Origin: Porphyromonadaceae bacterium UBA4259
GTDB lineage: Bacteria; Bacteroidota; Bacteroidia; Bacteroidales; Muribaculaceae
Direction: 5' to 3'
Assembly: GCA_002396125.1 (NCBI GenBank)
Contig: DGWL01000012.1
Location: 1-15,324, forward strand
DNA: 15,324 nucleotides
Shown: in pieces, positions 7,276 through 14,781 of the stretch
Layout of the letters: the number at the start of each line of letters is the position of its first letter
How positions within the stretch are numbered: the stretch's first letter is position 1
Notes under the pieces: generated by a model
What the model saw: only the letters and a program-made list of their open reading frames with translations
Told to the model about the DNA's origin: nothing
Databases searched by the model: none
Position numbers and translations under genes: made by a program

Positions 7276-7335
7276 GTTGTAATGGTTATTTTGATTAATT
7301 AAAAATGGTTGCTGAATTTGGAAAACTCGCATTTG

Positions 7336-7369
7336 CAAAATTAACACATTAATAAACTGAAAAAACAAA
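7336..7369 (-). promoter_or_regulatory. Promoter of the SGNH modular protein
   Basis: Minus strand: TTTG at 7366-7369, a 22-nt spacer, then TAATTTTG at 7336-7343, a perfect TAnnTTTG. The spacer is slightly longer than the usual 19-21. A start near 7330 gives a leader of about 55 nt before the ATG at 7275 and makes the in-frame ATG at 7368 untranscribed. Confidence 0.55.
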
Positions 7370-7405
7370 GACTAAATAAAATCAAAGTAAATATAAATGA
7401 TAATA

Positions 7406-7435
7406 CTCACATTTACAGTTTGTTGTAAATGTGAG
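7406..7435. repeat. 12-bp perfect inverted repeat between the regulator and SGNH genes
   Basis: CTCACATTTACA (7406-7417) and TGTAAATGTGAG (7424-7435) are exact complements around a 6-nt spacer GTTTGT. It lies 66 nt after the regulator stop codon and about 36 nt upstream of the -33 box of the SGNH gene promoter. On the minus strand it is followed by a mixed A/T stretch, not a clean T run, and the stem is only 5/12 GC. It is therefore either a weak terminator of the regulator transcript or a dyad protein-binding site. Confidence 0.6.
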
Positions 7436-7501
7436 AGGGTATCTAAAATCAAAAGGTTTTTTTCAAAGGTCGGGTGACAACTGTCGATTGAAAAAGAATG
7501 T

Positions 7502-9103
7502 CTATTCTTCGGCTCGCAATTGTTTAACGTCGTCTTCAAATGTTTCCTTGTTGATTGCCCGAGCCTTGAGGCGTGAGCGATAGGTGTAGACTGTGGAGAT
7601 AGATGCCCGCAGGATGCTTGCGATTTCCTTGTTGTCGGTGATGCCTAGTCTTAGCAAGGCGAGGATGCGGAGCTCACGGGTGAGCTGCTCGTCGTCTTTA
7701 GGCACAATTTGTTCACCATCAATGAGCAGCGCGTTCACTCGTTCAATAAAAGTGGGGTAGATGTTAAGGAAAGCCGAGTCGAAGTTGCGATAGAAGAGCT
7801 GCGCGTTCTCATAGTCGAAATGTGGACTCTTGAGTTGCGACTTCAGTTCCTTGATGTTGTCTACCATGGCAAGGCGGTTCATGGTTTTGCGCTGTTTCTC
7901 GCTCTGGTCGATGAGCTTGCTGCTGAGCGCCAGAAATCGGCCCAAGTATTGCTCCTTGATTTTATCGCGCTCACGCAGTTGCATGACGGTGTCGTTGAGT
8001 TGGTCGTTGATAGCCTTGCGGCTAAAGCTCAGTCGCCTGTATCGCTTGTAGAGCATAGCCAGAGCAATAACCCCGGCCACCAGCAATGCCGCCAGGAGGC
8101 TCAGTGTGATAATCATCGTGAGCAATTGCCGGTAGTTCTTCTCCTGCTTGCTCTCGTAGGCGTCGATGATGCGTGGCACCAGTTGTGATGCCTGCACATT
8201 GCGCAGTCGAGTGCCATAGAAGGTGGCATCGGCCACGCTCAGGTTGATGTAGCGGTAGGCCCGGTCGATGTCGCCGTCGTCGAAAAGCAGGTCGGCGAGT
8301 TGGCGCAGAGCCGAGTTCTCCATGATGCATCCTTCAATGTCGCTAGCGGCACTAAGTGCCAGCAGTTGCTTTTGCTTGTCGCGGTTCCCTAAAGTGCCAT
8401 AGTAGAAAGCCAGCGAGCTGGTGATGACCGAGAATGTGCGGTCGCCGCTGTGGTAATTCTTTAGCATATCCTCTAGCAGTGCAATGGCTTGGCGTGTGTC
8501 GCCCGTGTCGTTGAGGTAGTTGGCTCGGTAAAGTAATTGCCGTTCACTGCCTTGCGGCGATAGTTTGGCTATGAGATGGCGATATTGCGTGAGCTGCTCC
8601 TGATAGTCCTTTTCGCTAGCGCTTCCCTTGTAGAACTCCAGCTTGAAGAGTGCCACATCGGCCATCTGCTTGTAGAACTCAAGTTTCTGTTCCACTGTCA
8701 TCGATGCAGTGTCGAGCTTGGTTGCAATGTTGTCGATTTCCTCGGGCATATAGGCCTTGGCAAGCAGGTGCATGAGCTTGAGGCGGCTGTCGTTCAGCTT
8801 TGTGTTGCTGGCCATGTCGTGTGCCAGGGCAATGTTGCGCCGAGCGTAGTGCTGTGCCGAGTCGTTTTGAAACTCTGCATACTCGTTGCACAGGCGGTTA
8901 TTAATGTTATATTCCTTTTCCATGCTCGTGCAGCCATGCAATGCCGTCTTTATGGTTTCGATGCGCTGCTTCTTGGCTTCCACCAGCTTGGCATGCTTGG
9001 CGATGAGGCTGTCGAGATGGTCAAAAGCGTCACTCCCCGGCGCCCACGCGGCCGGTGTAATCGCCCAAATCAGTAATGGAATTATAAGTCTCAATCTCAT
9101 CAT
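7502..9103 (-). CDS. Membrane-anchored TPR-like / HTH transcriptional regulator (resembles the DUF6377 family)
   Basis: A 533-residue probable one-component regulator in the inner membrane. Residues 1-21 form a signal peptide (RLRLIIPLLIWAITPAAWA). Residues about 25-320 are an all-helical periplasmic region with TPR-like pairs, for example ANYLNDTGDTRQAIALLEDML (about 194-214) and LADLLFDDGDIDRAYRYINLS (about 269-289). A single TM helix covers about 327-351, followed by positive charges (YKRYRRLSFSRK), so the C-terminus is cytoplasmic. A coiled coil follows at about 362-425. The end carries a LuxR/GerE-like helix-turn-helix at about 477-516 (LRLGITDNKEIASILRASIS, then TVYTYRSRLKARA). This layout matches Bacteroidota proteins annotated as DUF6377; the family name is from memory. 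The next gene downstream on the same strand is the SGNH protein, a plausible target. The first ATG (9103) is required to keep the signal peptide, yet the -7 box ends only 4 nt upstream of it, suggesting a leaderless message. Confidence 0.85.
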   Translation of the reverse strand: MMRLRLIIPLLIWAITPAAWAPGSDAFDHLDSLIAKHAKLVEAKKQRIETIKTALHGCTSMEKEYNINNRLCNEYAEFQNDSAQHYARRNIALAHDMASNTKLNDSRLKLMHLLAKAYMPEEIDNIATKLDTASMTVEQKLEFYKQMADVALFKLEFYKGSASEKDYQEQLTQYRHLIAKLSPQGSERQLLYRANYLNDTGDTRQAIALLEDMLKNYHSGDRTFSVITSSLAFYYGTLGNRDKQKQLLALSAASDIEGCIMENSALRQLADLLFDDGDIDRAYRYINLSVADATFYGTRLRNVQASQLVPRIIDAYESKQEKNYRQLLTMIITLSLLAALLVAGVIALAMLYKRYRRLSFSRKAINDQLNDTVMQLRERDKIKEQYLGRFLALSSKLIDQSEKQRKTMNRLAMVDNIKELKSQLKSPHFDYENAQLFYRNFDSAFLNIYPTFIERVNALLIDGEQIVPKDDEQLTRELRILALLRLGITDNKEIASILRASISTVYTYRSRLKARAINKETFEDDVKQLRAEE

Positions 9104-9107
9104 TATG

Positions 9108-9139
9108 CAAAAGTAAATATTAGTTGTTTTTCATGCAAT
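9108..9139 (-). promoter_or_regulatory. Promoter of the membrane regulator, abutting the start codon
   Basis: Minus strand: ATTG (-33, at 9136-9139; TTTG with one mismatch), a 20-nt spacer, then TACTTTTG (-7, at 9108-9115), a perfect TAnnTTTG. Only CATA separates the -7 box from the ATG at 9103, so transcription would begin at or a few bases before the start codon. Confidence 0.6.
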
Positions 9140-9190
9140 TTATTCACTTTTTTTATGATTTAAATGCTATGTCGTATGGGCATTTTTTTG

Positions 9191-9198
9191 TATTTTTG
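9191..9198 (+). promoter_or_regulatory. Possible -7 box of gyrB
   Basis: TATTTTTG fits TAnnTTTG and is the only such match on the plus strand of this gap. No TTTG is present at the expected distance upstream, and the leader would be about 125 nt. The leader contains a direct heptamer repeat GTGATGC (9225-9231 and 9235-9241). No further conserved RNA element was recognised. Weak call. Confidence 0.3.
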
Positions 9199-9327
9199 TA
9201 TGTTTTTACGGCATCGGTATCAGTGTGATGCATGGTGATGCTGTAATGGGTTTATAATTAATGCGTTATGGCGTGAATGACACATGCCTGTCAATGTGAG
9301 AATAAATAGACAATTAAGATAAATCAA

Positions 9328-11298
9328 ATGACAAGCGAAGAAATTAGAGAACAGCAAGAAGAGAAAAAGTACTCGGCGCATAACATTCAGGTTCTTGAGG
9401 GCCTTGAAGCGGTGCGTAAACGTCCTGCCATGTACATTGGCGACACTAGCGTGAAGGGACTGCATCACCTGGTGAGTGAGGTGGTCGATAACTCAATCGA
9501 CGAGGCGCTTGCGGGTTTTTGCGACACCATCAATGTGACTATCACCGAGGATAATTCCATCATAGTGCAAGATAACGGTCGCGGTATTCCCGTCGATGAG
9601 CATGAGAAATTGCACAAGAGTGCCCTTGAAGTGGTTATGACTGTGCTGCATGCCGGCGGAAAGTTTGACAAAGGCTCCTACAAGGTGTCGGGCGGTTTGC
9701 ACGGTGTTGGCGTCAGTTGTGTTAACGCGTTGAGCGACTACTTGCGTGCCGAGGTTCGCCGTGGCGGCAAGATTTATTGCCAGGAATATGCCTATGGCAA
9801 GCCCACCTGCGATGTGCATGTGATAGGCGACTGTGGCGACGAGCACGGAACCACCGTTAAGTTCCATCCCGATGCAGCCATTTTTACCCAAACCACCACC
9901 TATGAGTACCACATCCTTGCCACTCGCTTGCGCGACCTGGCCTACCTGAATGCCGGCGTAAAGCTCGTCCTCACCGACCTTCGTGATAAGGATGAGAATG
10001 GCAATCCCCACAGCGAGGAATTTTTCAGCAGCACCGGTCTCGATGAGTTTGTGCGCTACATCGATGCCAGCAAGGAAGCCCTCATCAACGATGTTATTCA
10101 CATCAGCACCAGCAAGGGCGACATTCCTGTTGAGGTGGCAATGACCTATAACACCTCGTTCAATGAAAACATATATTCGTTTGTCAACAATATCAATACC
10201 GTTGAGGGTGGAACTCACCTCACCGGTTTCCGTCGTGGCCTGGGTTCAACTTTGAAAAAATATGCCGAGGATAGCAAGATGCTTGAGAAGGTGAAAGTCG
10301 ACATCAAGCCCGAGGATTTCCGTCAAGGTCTGACAGCGGTTATCTCGGTTAAGGTGCTTGAACCGCAGTTTGAAGGCCAAACCAAGACCAAGCTTGGTAA
10401 CACCGAGGTTATTGGTGCTGTTGAAACAAGTTTGCGCGAAGCTCTAACCGTCTATCTTGAGGAGCATCCCAGTCAGGCAAAAGCCATTGTGGAGAAGATT
10501 ATTCTCGCTGCCACCGCACGTCATGCGGCCGAAACAGCCCGCGCTAAGGTGCAGCGCAAGTCGCCACTGGCAGGGGGTGGACTGCCCGGCAAGCTGGCCG
10601 ACTGCTCGAGCCGTGACCCGGCCAAGTGTGAACTCTTCCTTGTGGAGGGTGACTCGGCAGGCGGCTCGGCCAAGCAAGGCCGTGACCGCGCGTTCCAGGC
10701 AATCTTGCCGTTACGTGGTAAAATCCTCAACGTTGAGAAGGCTATGGACCACAAGGTGTTTGAGAGCGAGTCGGTAGTGAATATCTTCCGTGCTCTGGGT
10801 GTTACCATCGGCACCGAGGAAGACCCCAAGGAAGCCAACCTTAGCAAGTTGCGCTACCATCGCATCATCATCATGACCGATGCCGATGTTGACGGTGCTC
10901 ACATCGCCACGCTGCTCATGACATTCTTCTACCGCCGCATGCGCCCCATCATCGACAATGGCTACCTCTACATCGCCACTCCGCCACTCTATCGTGCCAT
11001 CAAGGGCAACACCATGGAGTATTGCTGGACTGACATGCAGGTGCGCCAGTTTATCGACAAGTATGCCGGAGGCGAGGAAAAGAACGTGCGCGTGCAACGA
11101 TTCAAGGGACTTGGTGAGATGAACCCCGAGCAGCTGTGGGAAACCACTATGGATCCCGAGGGTCGCTTGCTCAAGCGTGTTAACATTAGCGACGCAGCCG
11201 AAGCCGACCGCATCTTCTCAATGCTCATGGGCGAAGATGTGGCTCCACGCCGCAAGTTCATCGAGGACAACGCCACCTACGCAACGCTCGACACATAA
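9328..11298 (+). CDS. gyrB: DNA gyrase subunit B
   Basis: The ATPase subunit of the A2B2 enzyme that introduces negative supercoils into DNA. The 656-residue length is typical of GyrB without the roughly 170-residue insertion of E. coli. GHKL ATPase domain: E51 (general base) and N55 in SEVVDNSIDEA, D82 in QDNGRGIP, and the glycine-rich ATP lid GGLHGVGVS at 122-130. The transducer domain has the ATP-contacting QTK loop (K354 in QTKTKLGNTEV). The TOPRIM domain has E440 in VEGDSAGGSAKQGRDR and D518, D520 and D522 in TDADVDGAH for Mg2+. The C-terminal block GLGEMNPEQLWETTMDP (594-610) is the GyrA-interacting tail and favours GyrB over ParE, though a short ParE-like paralogue cannot be fully excluded from sequence alone. 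gyrA is not adjacent. It is monocistronic, bounded by a divergent regulator and a terminator. Confidence 0.95.
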   Translation: MTSEEIREQQEEKKYSAHNIQVLEGLEAVRKRPAMYIGDTSVKGLHHLVSEVVDNSIDEALAGFCDTINVTITEDNSIIVQDNGRGIPVDEHEKLHKSALEVVMTVLHAGGKFDKGSYKVSGGLHGVGVSCVNALSDYLRAEVRRGGKIYCQEYAYGKPTCDVHVIGDCGDEHGTTVKFHPDAAIFTQTTTYEYHILATRLRDLAYLNAGVKLVLTDLRDKDENGNPHSEEFFSSTGLDEFVRYIDASKEALINDVIHISTSKGDIPVEVAMTYNTSFNENIYSFVNNINTVEGGTHLTGFRRGLGSTLKKYAEDSKMLEKVKVDIKPEDFRQGLTAVISVKVLEPQFEGQTKTKLGNTEVIGAVETSLREALTVYLEEHPSQAKAIVEKIILAATARHAAETARAKVQRKSPLAGGGLPGKLADCSSRDPAKCELFLVEGDSAGGSAKQGRDRAFQAILPLRGKILNVEKAMDHKVFESESVVNIFRALGVTIGTEEDPKEANLSKLRYHRIIIMTDADVDGAHIATLLMTFFYRRMRPIIDNGYLYIATPPLYRAIKGNTMEYCWTDMQVRQFIDKYAGGEEKNVRVQRFKGLGEMNPEQLWETTMDPEGRLLKRVNISDAAEADRIFSMLMGEDVAPRRKFIEDNATYATLDT

Positions 11299-11327
11299 TC
11301 CCTTACGGGTTTTATATAATAAACATC

Positions 11328-11365
11328 AAAGCCAGCACCTACCCGGGGCGCTGGCTTTATTTTTT
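11328..11365. terminator. Bidirectional terminator between convergent gyrB and sufS
   Basis: AAAGCCAGC (11328-11336) pairs perfectly with GCTGGCTTT (11350-11358) around a GC-rich 13-nt loop, followed by ATTTTTT on the plus strand. On the minus strand the tail is T-rich but interrupted. It lies 29 nt after the gyrB stop and 30 nt after the sufS stop. Confidence 0.85.
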
Positions 11366-11388
11366 ACAGCGGTAATTTAAGGCGTGGA

Positions 11389-12597
11389 CTAGAACATCCT
11401 GGCTGCGCGTGCCACAGCCTGAGTGAAGCGGGTGACTTCCTCAAGGGTGTTATAGACGGCAAACGAGGCCCTCACGGTGCCTGTCACACCCAGACGCTTC
11501 ATCAGTGGTTGTGCACAGTGATGACCTGTTCGCACTGCCACTCCCATCTTGTCGAGCAGCAGGCCCATGTCGTAGCTGTTGATGTCGCCCACAAGGAACG
11601 AGATAACGCCCTCCTTGTGCTCGCTTGTGCCAAAGATTCGCATTCCCTCAATCTCCATGAGCTGGCTGGTTGCCGCATCAAGCAGCAGTTGCTCGTGAGC
11701 GGCAATGTTGTCGATGCCCAGCGAGTTGATGTAGTCGATAGCGGCGCCAAAGGCGGCAATGCCCACAAAGTCGGGGGTGCCAGCCTCAAACTTGAATGGC
11801 AGTTCGGCAAAAGTTGTTTTCTCAAACGACACGTTGCCTATCATTTCGCCACCACCCTGGTAGGGCACCATGCGGTTGAGCAAGTTTTCTTTACCATAAA
11901 GCACACCTACTCCGGCTGGACCGTACATCTTGTGGCTTGAGAAGCAGTAGAAGTCGGCGTCAAGGTCTTGCACGTCGATTTTGAGGTGTGGTGCAGCTTG
12001 GGCTCCATCGATTAACACGGGAATGCCCTGCCTGTGCGCAATTTCTATCATCTGCTTCACAGGGTTGATCGTGCCCAGCACGTTAGAGACGTGGGTTACA
12101 GCCACAAAACGAATGTTCTCGGTAAAGAGGTCCTCATAGGCATTCATGTCGAGGTTACCGTTCTTGTCGATGGGAACCACGTGAATCTTGAGGCGCTTGT
12201 TGCGTTGCAGCAGTTGCCATGGCACGATGTTGCTGTGATGCTCCATTACTGTGAGAACAATTTCATCGCCGGTGAAAAGGCTGTCGCCGTAGCTTGATGC
12301 CACCAGGTTGATAGCCTCGGTGGTACCGCGAGTGAAAATTATCTCACTGGTTGACTTGGCATTGATAAACTGGCGCACTTTTTCGCGAGTTTGTTCCATC
12401 AAGTCGGTTGCTTCTTGCGAGATGGTGTGCACGCCGCGATGCACATTGGCTTTGTGCTTGTAGTACATGTCGTTGATGGTGTCGACCACGCAGCGTGGAG
12501 TTTGCGACGTTGCGGCACTGTCGAGATAAACCAGTGGTTTTCCTTCAATCTTGCGCTCAAGAATAGGAAATTGCTCTCTTAGTTGATATATGTTCAT
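11389..12597 (-). CDS. sufS: Cysteine desulfurase SufS
   Basis: A PLP enzyme that takes sulfur from L-cysteine as an enzyme-bound persulfide for the SufBCD scaffold, giving alanine. The 402 residues fit the SufS/CsdA (group II) class. The PLP lysine is K223 in FSSHKMYGPAG. D197 and Q200 (LIDGAQAAPH) and H121 (VMEHHSN) are the conserved cofactor contacts. The persulfide cysteine is C361 in VAVRTGHHCAQPL, on the short active-site loop typical of group II, with no long IscS-like loop. It is last in the operon: sufD ends 24 nt upstream and the bidirectional terminator follows. Group II enzymes usually need a SufE or SufU partner. Neither is in this window, so a partner would have to be encoded elsewhere. 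Confidence 0.96.
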   Translation of the reverse strand: MNIYQLREQFPILERKIEGKPLVYLDSAATSQTPRCVVDTINDMYYKHKANVHRGVHTISQEATDLMEQTREKVRQFINAKSTSEIIFTRGTTEAINLVASSYGDSLFTGDEIVLTVMEHHSNIVPWQLLQRNKRLKIHVVPIDKNGNLDMNAYEDLFTENIRFVAVTHVSNVLGTINPVKQMIEIAHRQGIPVLIDGAQAAPHLKIDVQDLDADFYCFSSHKMYGPAGVGVLYGKENLLNRMVPYQGGGEMIGNVSFEKTTFAELPFKFEAGTPDFVGIAAFGAAIDYINSLGIDNIAAHEQLLLDAATSQLMEIEGMRIFGTSEHKEGVISFLVGDINSYDMGLLLDKMGVAVRTGHHCAQPLMKRLGVTGTVRASFAVYNTLEEVTRFTQAVARAARMF

Positions 12598-12621
12598 TGT
12601 TTTAGGTTGTGGTAGAAAGGA

Positions 12622-13956
12622 TTATTTCTTTAGTTCACAAGAGTTGCACATGGCTTCGTCGCCGCTCAGGCGCATTTCCACCAGGTGGCGCAGGCGTTCC
12701 TTGAGCGAGTCGAGGCGCACGCCGTCGATCACGTCGCTCATGAAAGCTTGCATTAGCAGTTTTTGGGCAACTGGTAGTGAGATGCCGCGAGTCTGCATGT
12801 AGAACAATGCCTCCTGGTCGAGTTGGCCCACTGTTGAGCCGTGAGAACACTTCACATCATCGGTATAAATCTCGAGCTGCGGCTTGGTGTACATGCGAGC
12901 CGTGGGCGATGCCACGATGTTTCGGTTACCCTGGTAGGCATCAATCTTAGGACAGTTGGGCTTAACCAGAATCTTGCCTGCAAAGGCACCAATGGCCTTG
13001 TCGTTGAGTACATATTTAAACATCTCGTTGCTTTGGCAGCGCGGAGCATTGTGGTTGATGAGCGTGTGGTTGTCGATGTGCTGCTCTTGCGAGGCTATAG
13101 CCATTCCCAGCAGTTGGGTGTCGCAGTGAGCACCATCGATGTCGATGTGGTAGTCATTGCGAGTGTAGCCGTTGGTGAGAGTTATGCCGTCGATGAGCAC
13201 GTTGCTGCCCTCGTCCTGACGTGCCCACAGCTGCGAGAGGCGTGTGGTGCCCATGCCGCTCTCCTCCATGTGGTAATAGTCGAGGTGAGCATTGCGACCG
13301 GCTATCACTTCAACTGTTTCGAGGCTCAGATATTGCTGGTCGCCTTTAGTGTGGTCGCACACAAGCACTTGTGCTTGCGCGTCATCCTCAAGCACGATGA
13401 GCAGTCGGCGCACAGCCATGAGCTGAGCATTAGCATCGAAGACGTTGATGAGCTGGATTGGGCGCGTGGTGCATGAGCCCTTGGGTACATAAATCAGCAC
13501 GCCATCCTGCGCCAGCATTGTGTTGAGAGCGGTGCAGGGGTTATTGAGTTTTGCAACGCTACCGTAATATCGCTCGAGCACGTCTTTGTGAGTTGTAGTC
13601 TGGAACGACTCCACGCTTGCCTTGTCGCCGCTCTTACCGGCGGTGCTGCTTGGGCGGAAGGTGTCGTTAAACACATAGTAGAGACATGTGCTCAAGTTTG
13701 GTACCTCGCACCGGAACTTGGTGGTTGACTCGCGCGAGAGGTCCACATGGTTGATATTGACGCCATAGTTGGGGGCGAGAACGGCATTGAGGTCGGTAGC
13801 TTCGTAGTCGTCGCTGCCCTTGCGTGGCAATGTTATTCCTTCAAGCGCCTTGCGGGCCTCTTGCCTGAGCGCGTTCAGTTGCGGCGCCGAGTGGGCATTG
13901 ATGGCCTCCAAGTTGCTGTCGTATAATTCAATATATTGCTTGAGCGAGTTGTTCAT
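12622..13956 (-). CDS. sufD: Fe-S cluster assembly scaffold subunit SufD
   Basis: A beta-helical subunit of the SufBC2D scaffold on which nascent Fe-S clusters are built. The product is 444 residues. The C-terminal SufBD core is clear: TDDVKCSHGSTVGQLDQEALFYMQ at about 365-388, then TRGIS and the helical tail. H372 in KCSHGS corresponds to the histidine of E. coli SufD (H360) implicated in cluster binding at the SufB-SufD interface, and C370 corresponds to C358. The lack of the SufB-type TQC and EHEATT motifs separates it from SufB. The extreme C-terminus carries C437-x-x-C440 (MCNSCELKK). The start codon overlaps the sufC stop in an ATGA arrangement (13953-13956), indicating translational coupling. 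Confidence 0.95.
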   Translation of the reverse strand: MNNSLKQYIELYDSNLEAINAHSAPQLNALRQEARKALEGITLPRKGSDDYEATDLNAVLAPNYGVNINHVDLSRESTTKFRCEVPNLSTCLYYVFNDTFRPSSTAGKSGDKASVESFQTTTHKDVLERYYGSVAKLNNPCTALNTMLAQDGVLIYVPKGSCTTRPIQLINVFDANAQLMAVRRLLIVLEDDAQAQVLVCDHTKGDQQYLSLETVEVIAGRNAHLDYYHMEESGMGTTRLSQLWARQDEGSNVLIDGITLTNGYTRNDYHIDIDGAHCDTQLLGMAIASQEQHIDNHTLINHNAPRCQSNEMFKYVLNDKAIGAFAGKILVKPNCPKIDAYQGNRNIVASPTARMYTKPQLEIYTDDVKCSHGSTVGQLDQEALFYMQTRGISLPVAQKLLMQAFMSDVIDGVRLDSLKERLRHLVEMRLSGDEAMCNSCELKK

Positions 13957-14714
13957 AGTTGGTTGTTGTCAACTTGTTCTTTAATCCAGTCGTAGCCTTT
14001 CTCCTCAAGTTCCAGAGCCAGCTCGGGACCGCCGGTCATGACAATGCGTCCCTTGTAGAGCACATGCACCTGGTCGGGCTTGATGTAGTCGAGCAAGCGC
14101 TGGTAGTGAGTGATGACGATGGTAGCATTCTGGTCGCTCTTGAGGCGGTTCACGCCATTGGCAACGGTGCGCAGAGCGTCGATGTCGAGTCCGCTGTCGG
14201 TTTCGTCGAGAATCGAGAGGCGTGGCTCAAGCATAGCCATCTGGAAAATCTCGTTGCGTTTTTTCTCACCACCGCTGAATCCCTCGTTCACGGCACGCGA
14301 GGCGAGTTTGTTGTCGAGGTCAACCACGGCGCGCTTCTCACGCATGAGCTTGAGGAAGTCGGTGGCGCTGATGGGCTCAAGTCCTTGATACTTGCGTTTC
14401 TCGTTGATGGCGGTGCGCATGAAGTTGCTCATGAGCACTCCTGGAATTTCCACTGGATACTGGAAACTCAGGAAGATGCCCTCGTGGGCGCGGTCTTCGG
14501 GGCTGAGTTCCAGCAAGTTTTTTCCATAGAATTCCACCTCTCCACCGGTGACGGTGTAGGCAGGGTTGCCAGTGAGCACAGCGCTCAGCGTGCTCTTTCC
14601 ACTTCCGTTAGGACCCATGATGGCATGCACCTCGCCCGGCTTGACGGTGAGGTTTACTCCTTTTAAAATCTCCTTGCCCTCGATGGTGGCATGTAAATCT
14701 TTGATGATAAGCAT
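13953..14714 (-). CDS. sufC: Fe-S cluster assembly ATPase SufC
   Basis: The ABC-type ATPase of the SufBC2D complex; ATP-driven dimerisation opens the SufB-SufD interface for cluster assembly. It is a soluble protein, not a transporter. The length of 253 residues is normal. Walker A is G34PNGSGKST42, the Q-loop glutamine is Q85 (FQYP), the signature is FSGGE (146-150) followed by the SufC-typical KKRNEI, Walker B is SILDE (167-171) with E171 catalytic, the D-loop is SGLDID, and the switch histidine is H203 (VITHYQR). It lies 67 nt downstream of sufB and overlaps sufD by 4 nt. Confidence 0.97.
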   Translation of the reverse strand: MLIIKDLHATIEGKEILKGVNLTVKPGEVHAIMGPNGSGKSTLSAVLTGNPAYTVTGGEVEFYGKNLLELSPEDRAHEGIFLSFQYPVEIPGVLMSNFMRTAINEKRKYQGLEPISATDFLKLMREKRAVVDLDNKLASRAVNEGFSGGEKKRNEIFQMAMLEPRLSILDETDSGLDIDALRTVANGVNRLKSDQNATIVITHYQRLLDYIKPDQVHVLYKGRIVMTGGPELALELEEKGYDWIKEQVDNNQL

Positions 14715-14735
14715 TTTAAAAATATTTCCAGATAT

Positions 14736-14750
14736 TCTAGATTTTCTAGA
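14736..14750. repeat. Short TCTAGA dyad between sufB and sufC
   Basis: Two TCTAGA palindromes (14736-14741 and 14745-14750) separated by TTT can form a 6-bp hairpin in the 67-nt gap between the sufB stop and the sufC start. It is too weak and too short of T tail to be a confident terminator. It may influence mRNA processing or the relative levels of SufB and SufC, or be chance in A/T-rich sequence. Confidence 0.35.
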
Positions 14751-14781
14751 GATTAATTATCATTATAAATTGTGCATTATA

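Noticed and set aside
7276..7368. N-terminal extension of the SGNH protein from an ATG at 7368
   Set aside because: The extra 31 residues destroy the signal peptide position, and the TTTG/TAATTTTG promoter at 7336-7369 overlaps this start.
9199..9327. Possible riboswitch or structured leader before gyrB, including the GTGATGC direct repeat (9225-9231, 9235-9241)
   Set aside because: Only short stems such as GCATC/GATGC can be drawn and no known motif is matched. A supercoiling-sensitive leader is possible but unsupported.
9493..10218. 241-codon minus-strand open frame opposite gyrB
   Set aside because: GyrB motifs are continuous on the plus strand; the antisense translation shows no domain.
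13959..14666. Plus-strand open frame opposite sufC, and a similar one opposite sufD (12841-13476)
   Set aside because: SufC and SufD are certain on the minus strand. These are mirror frames.
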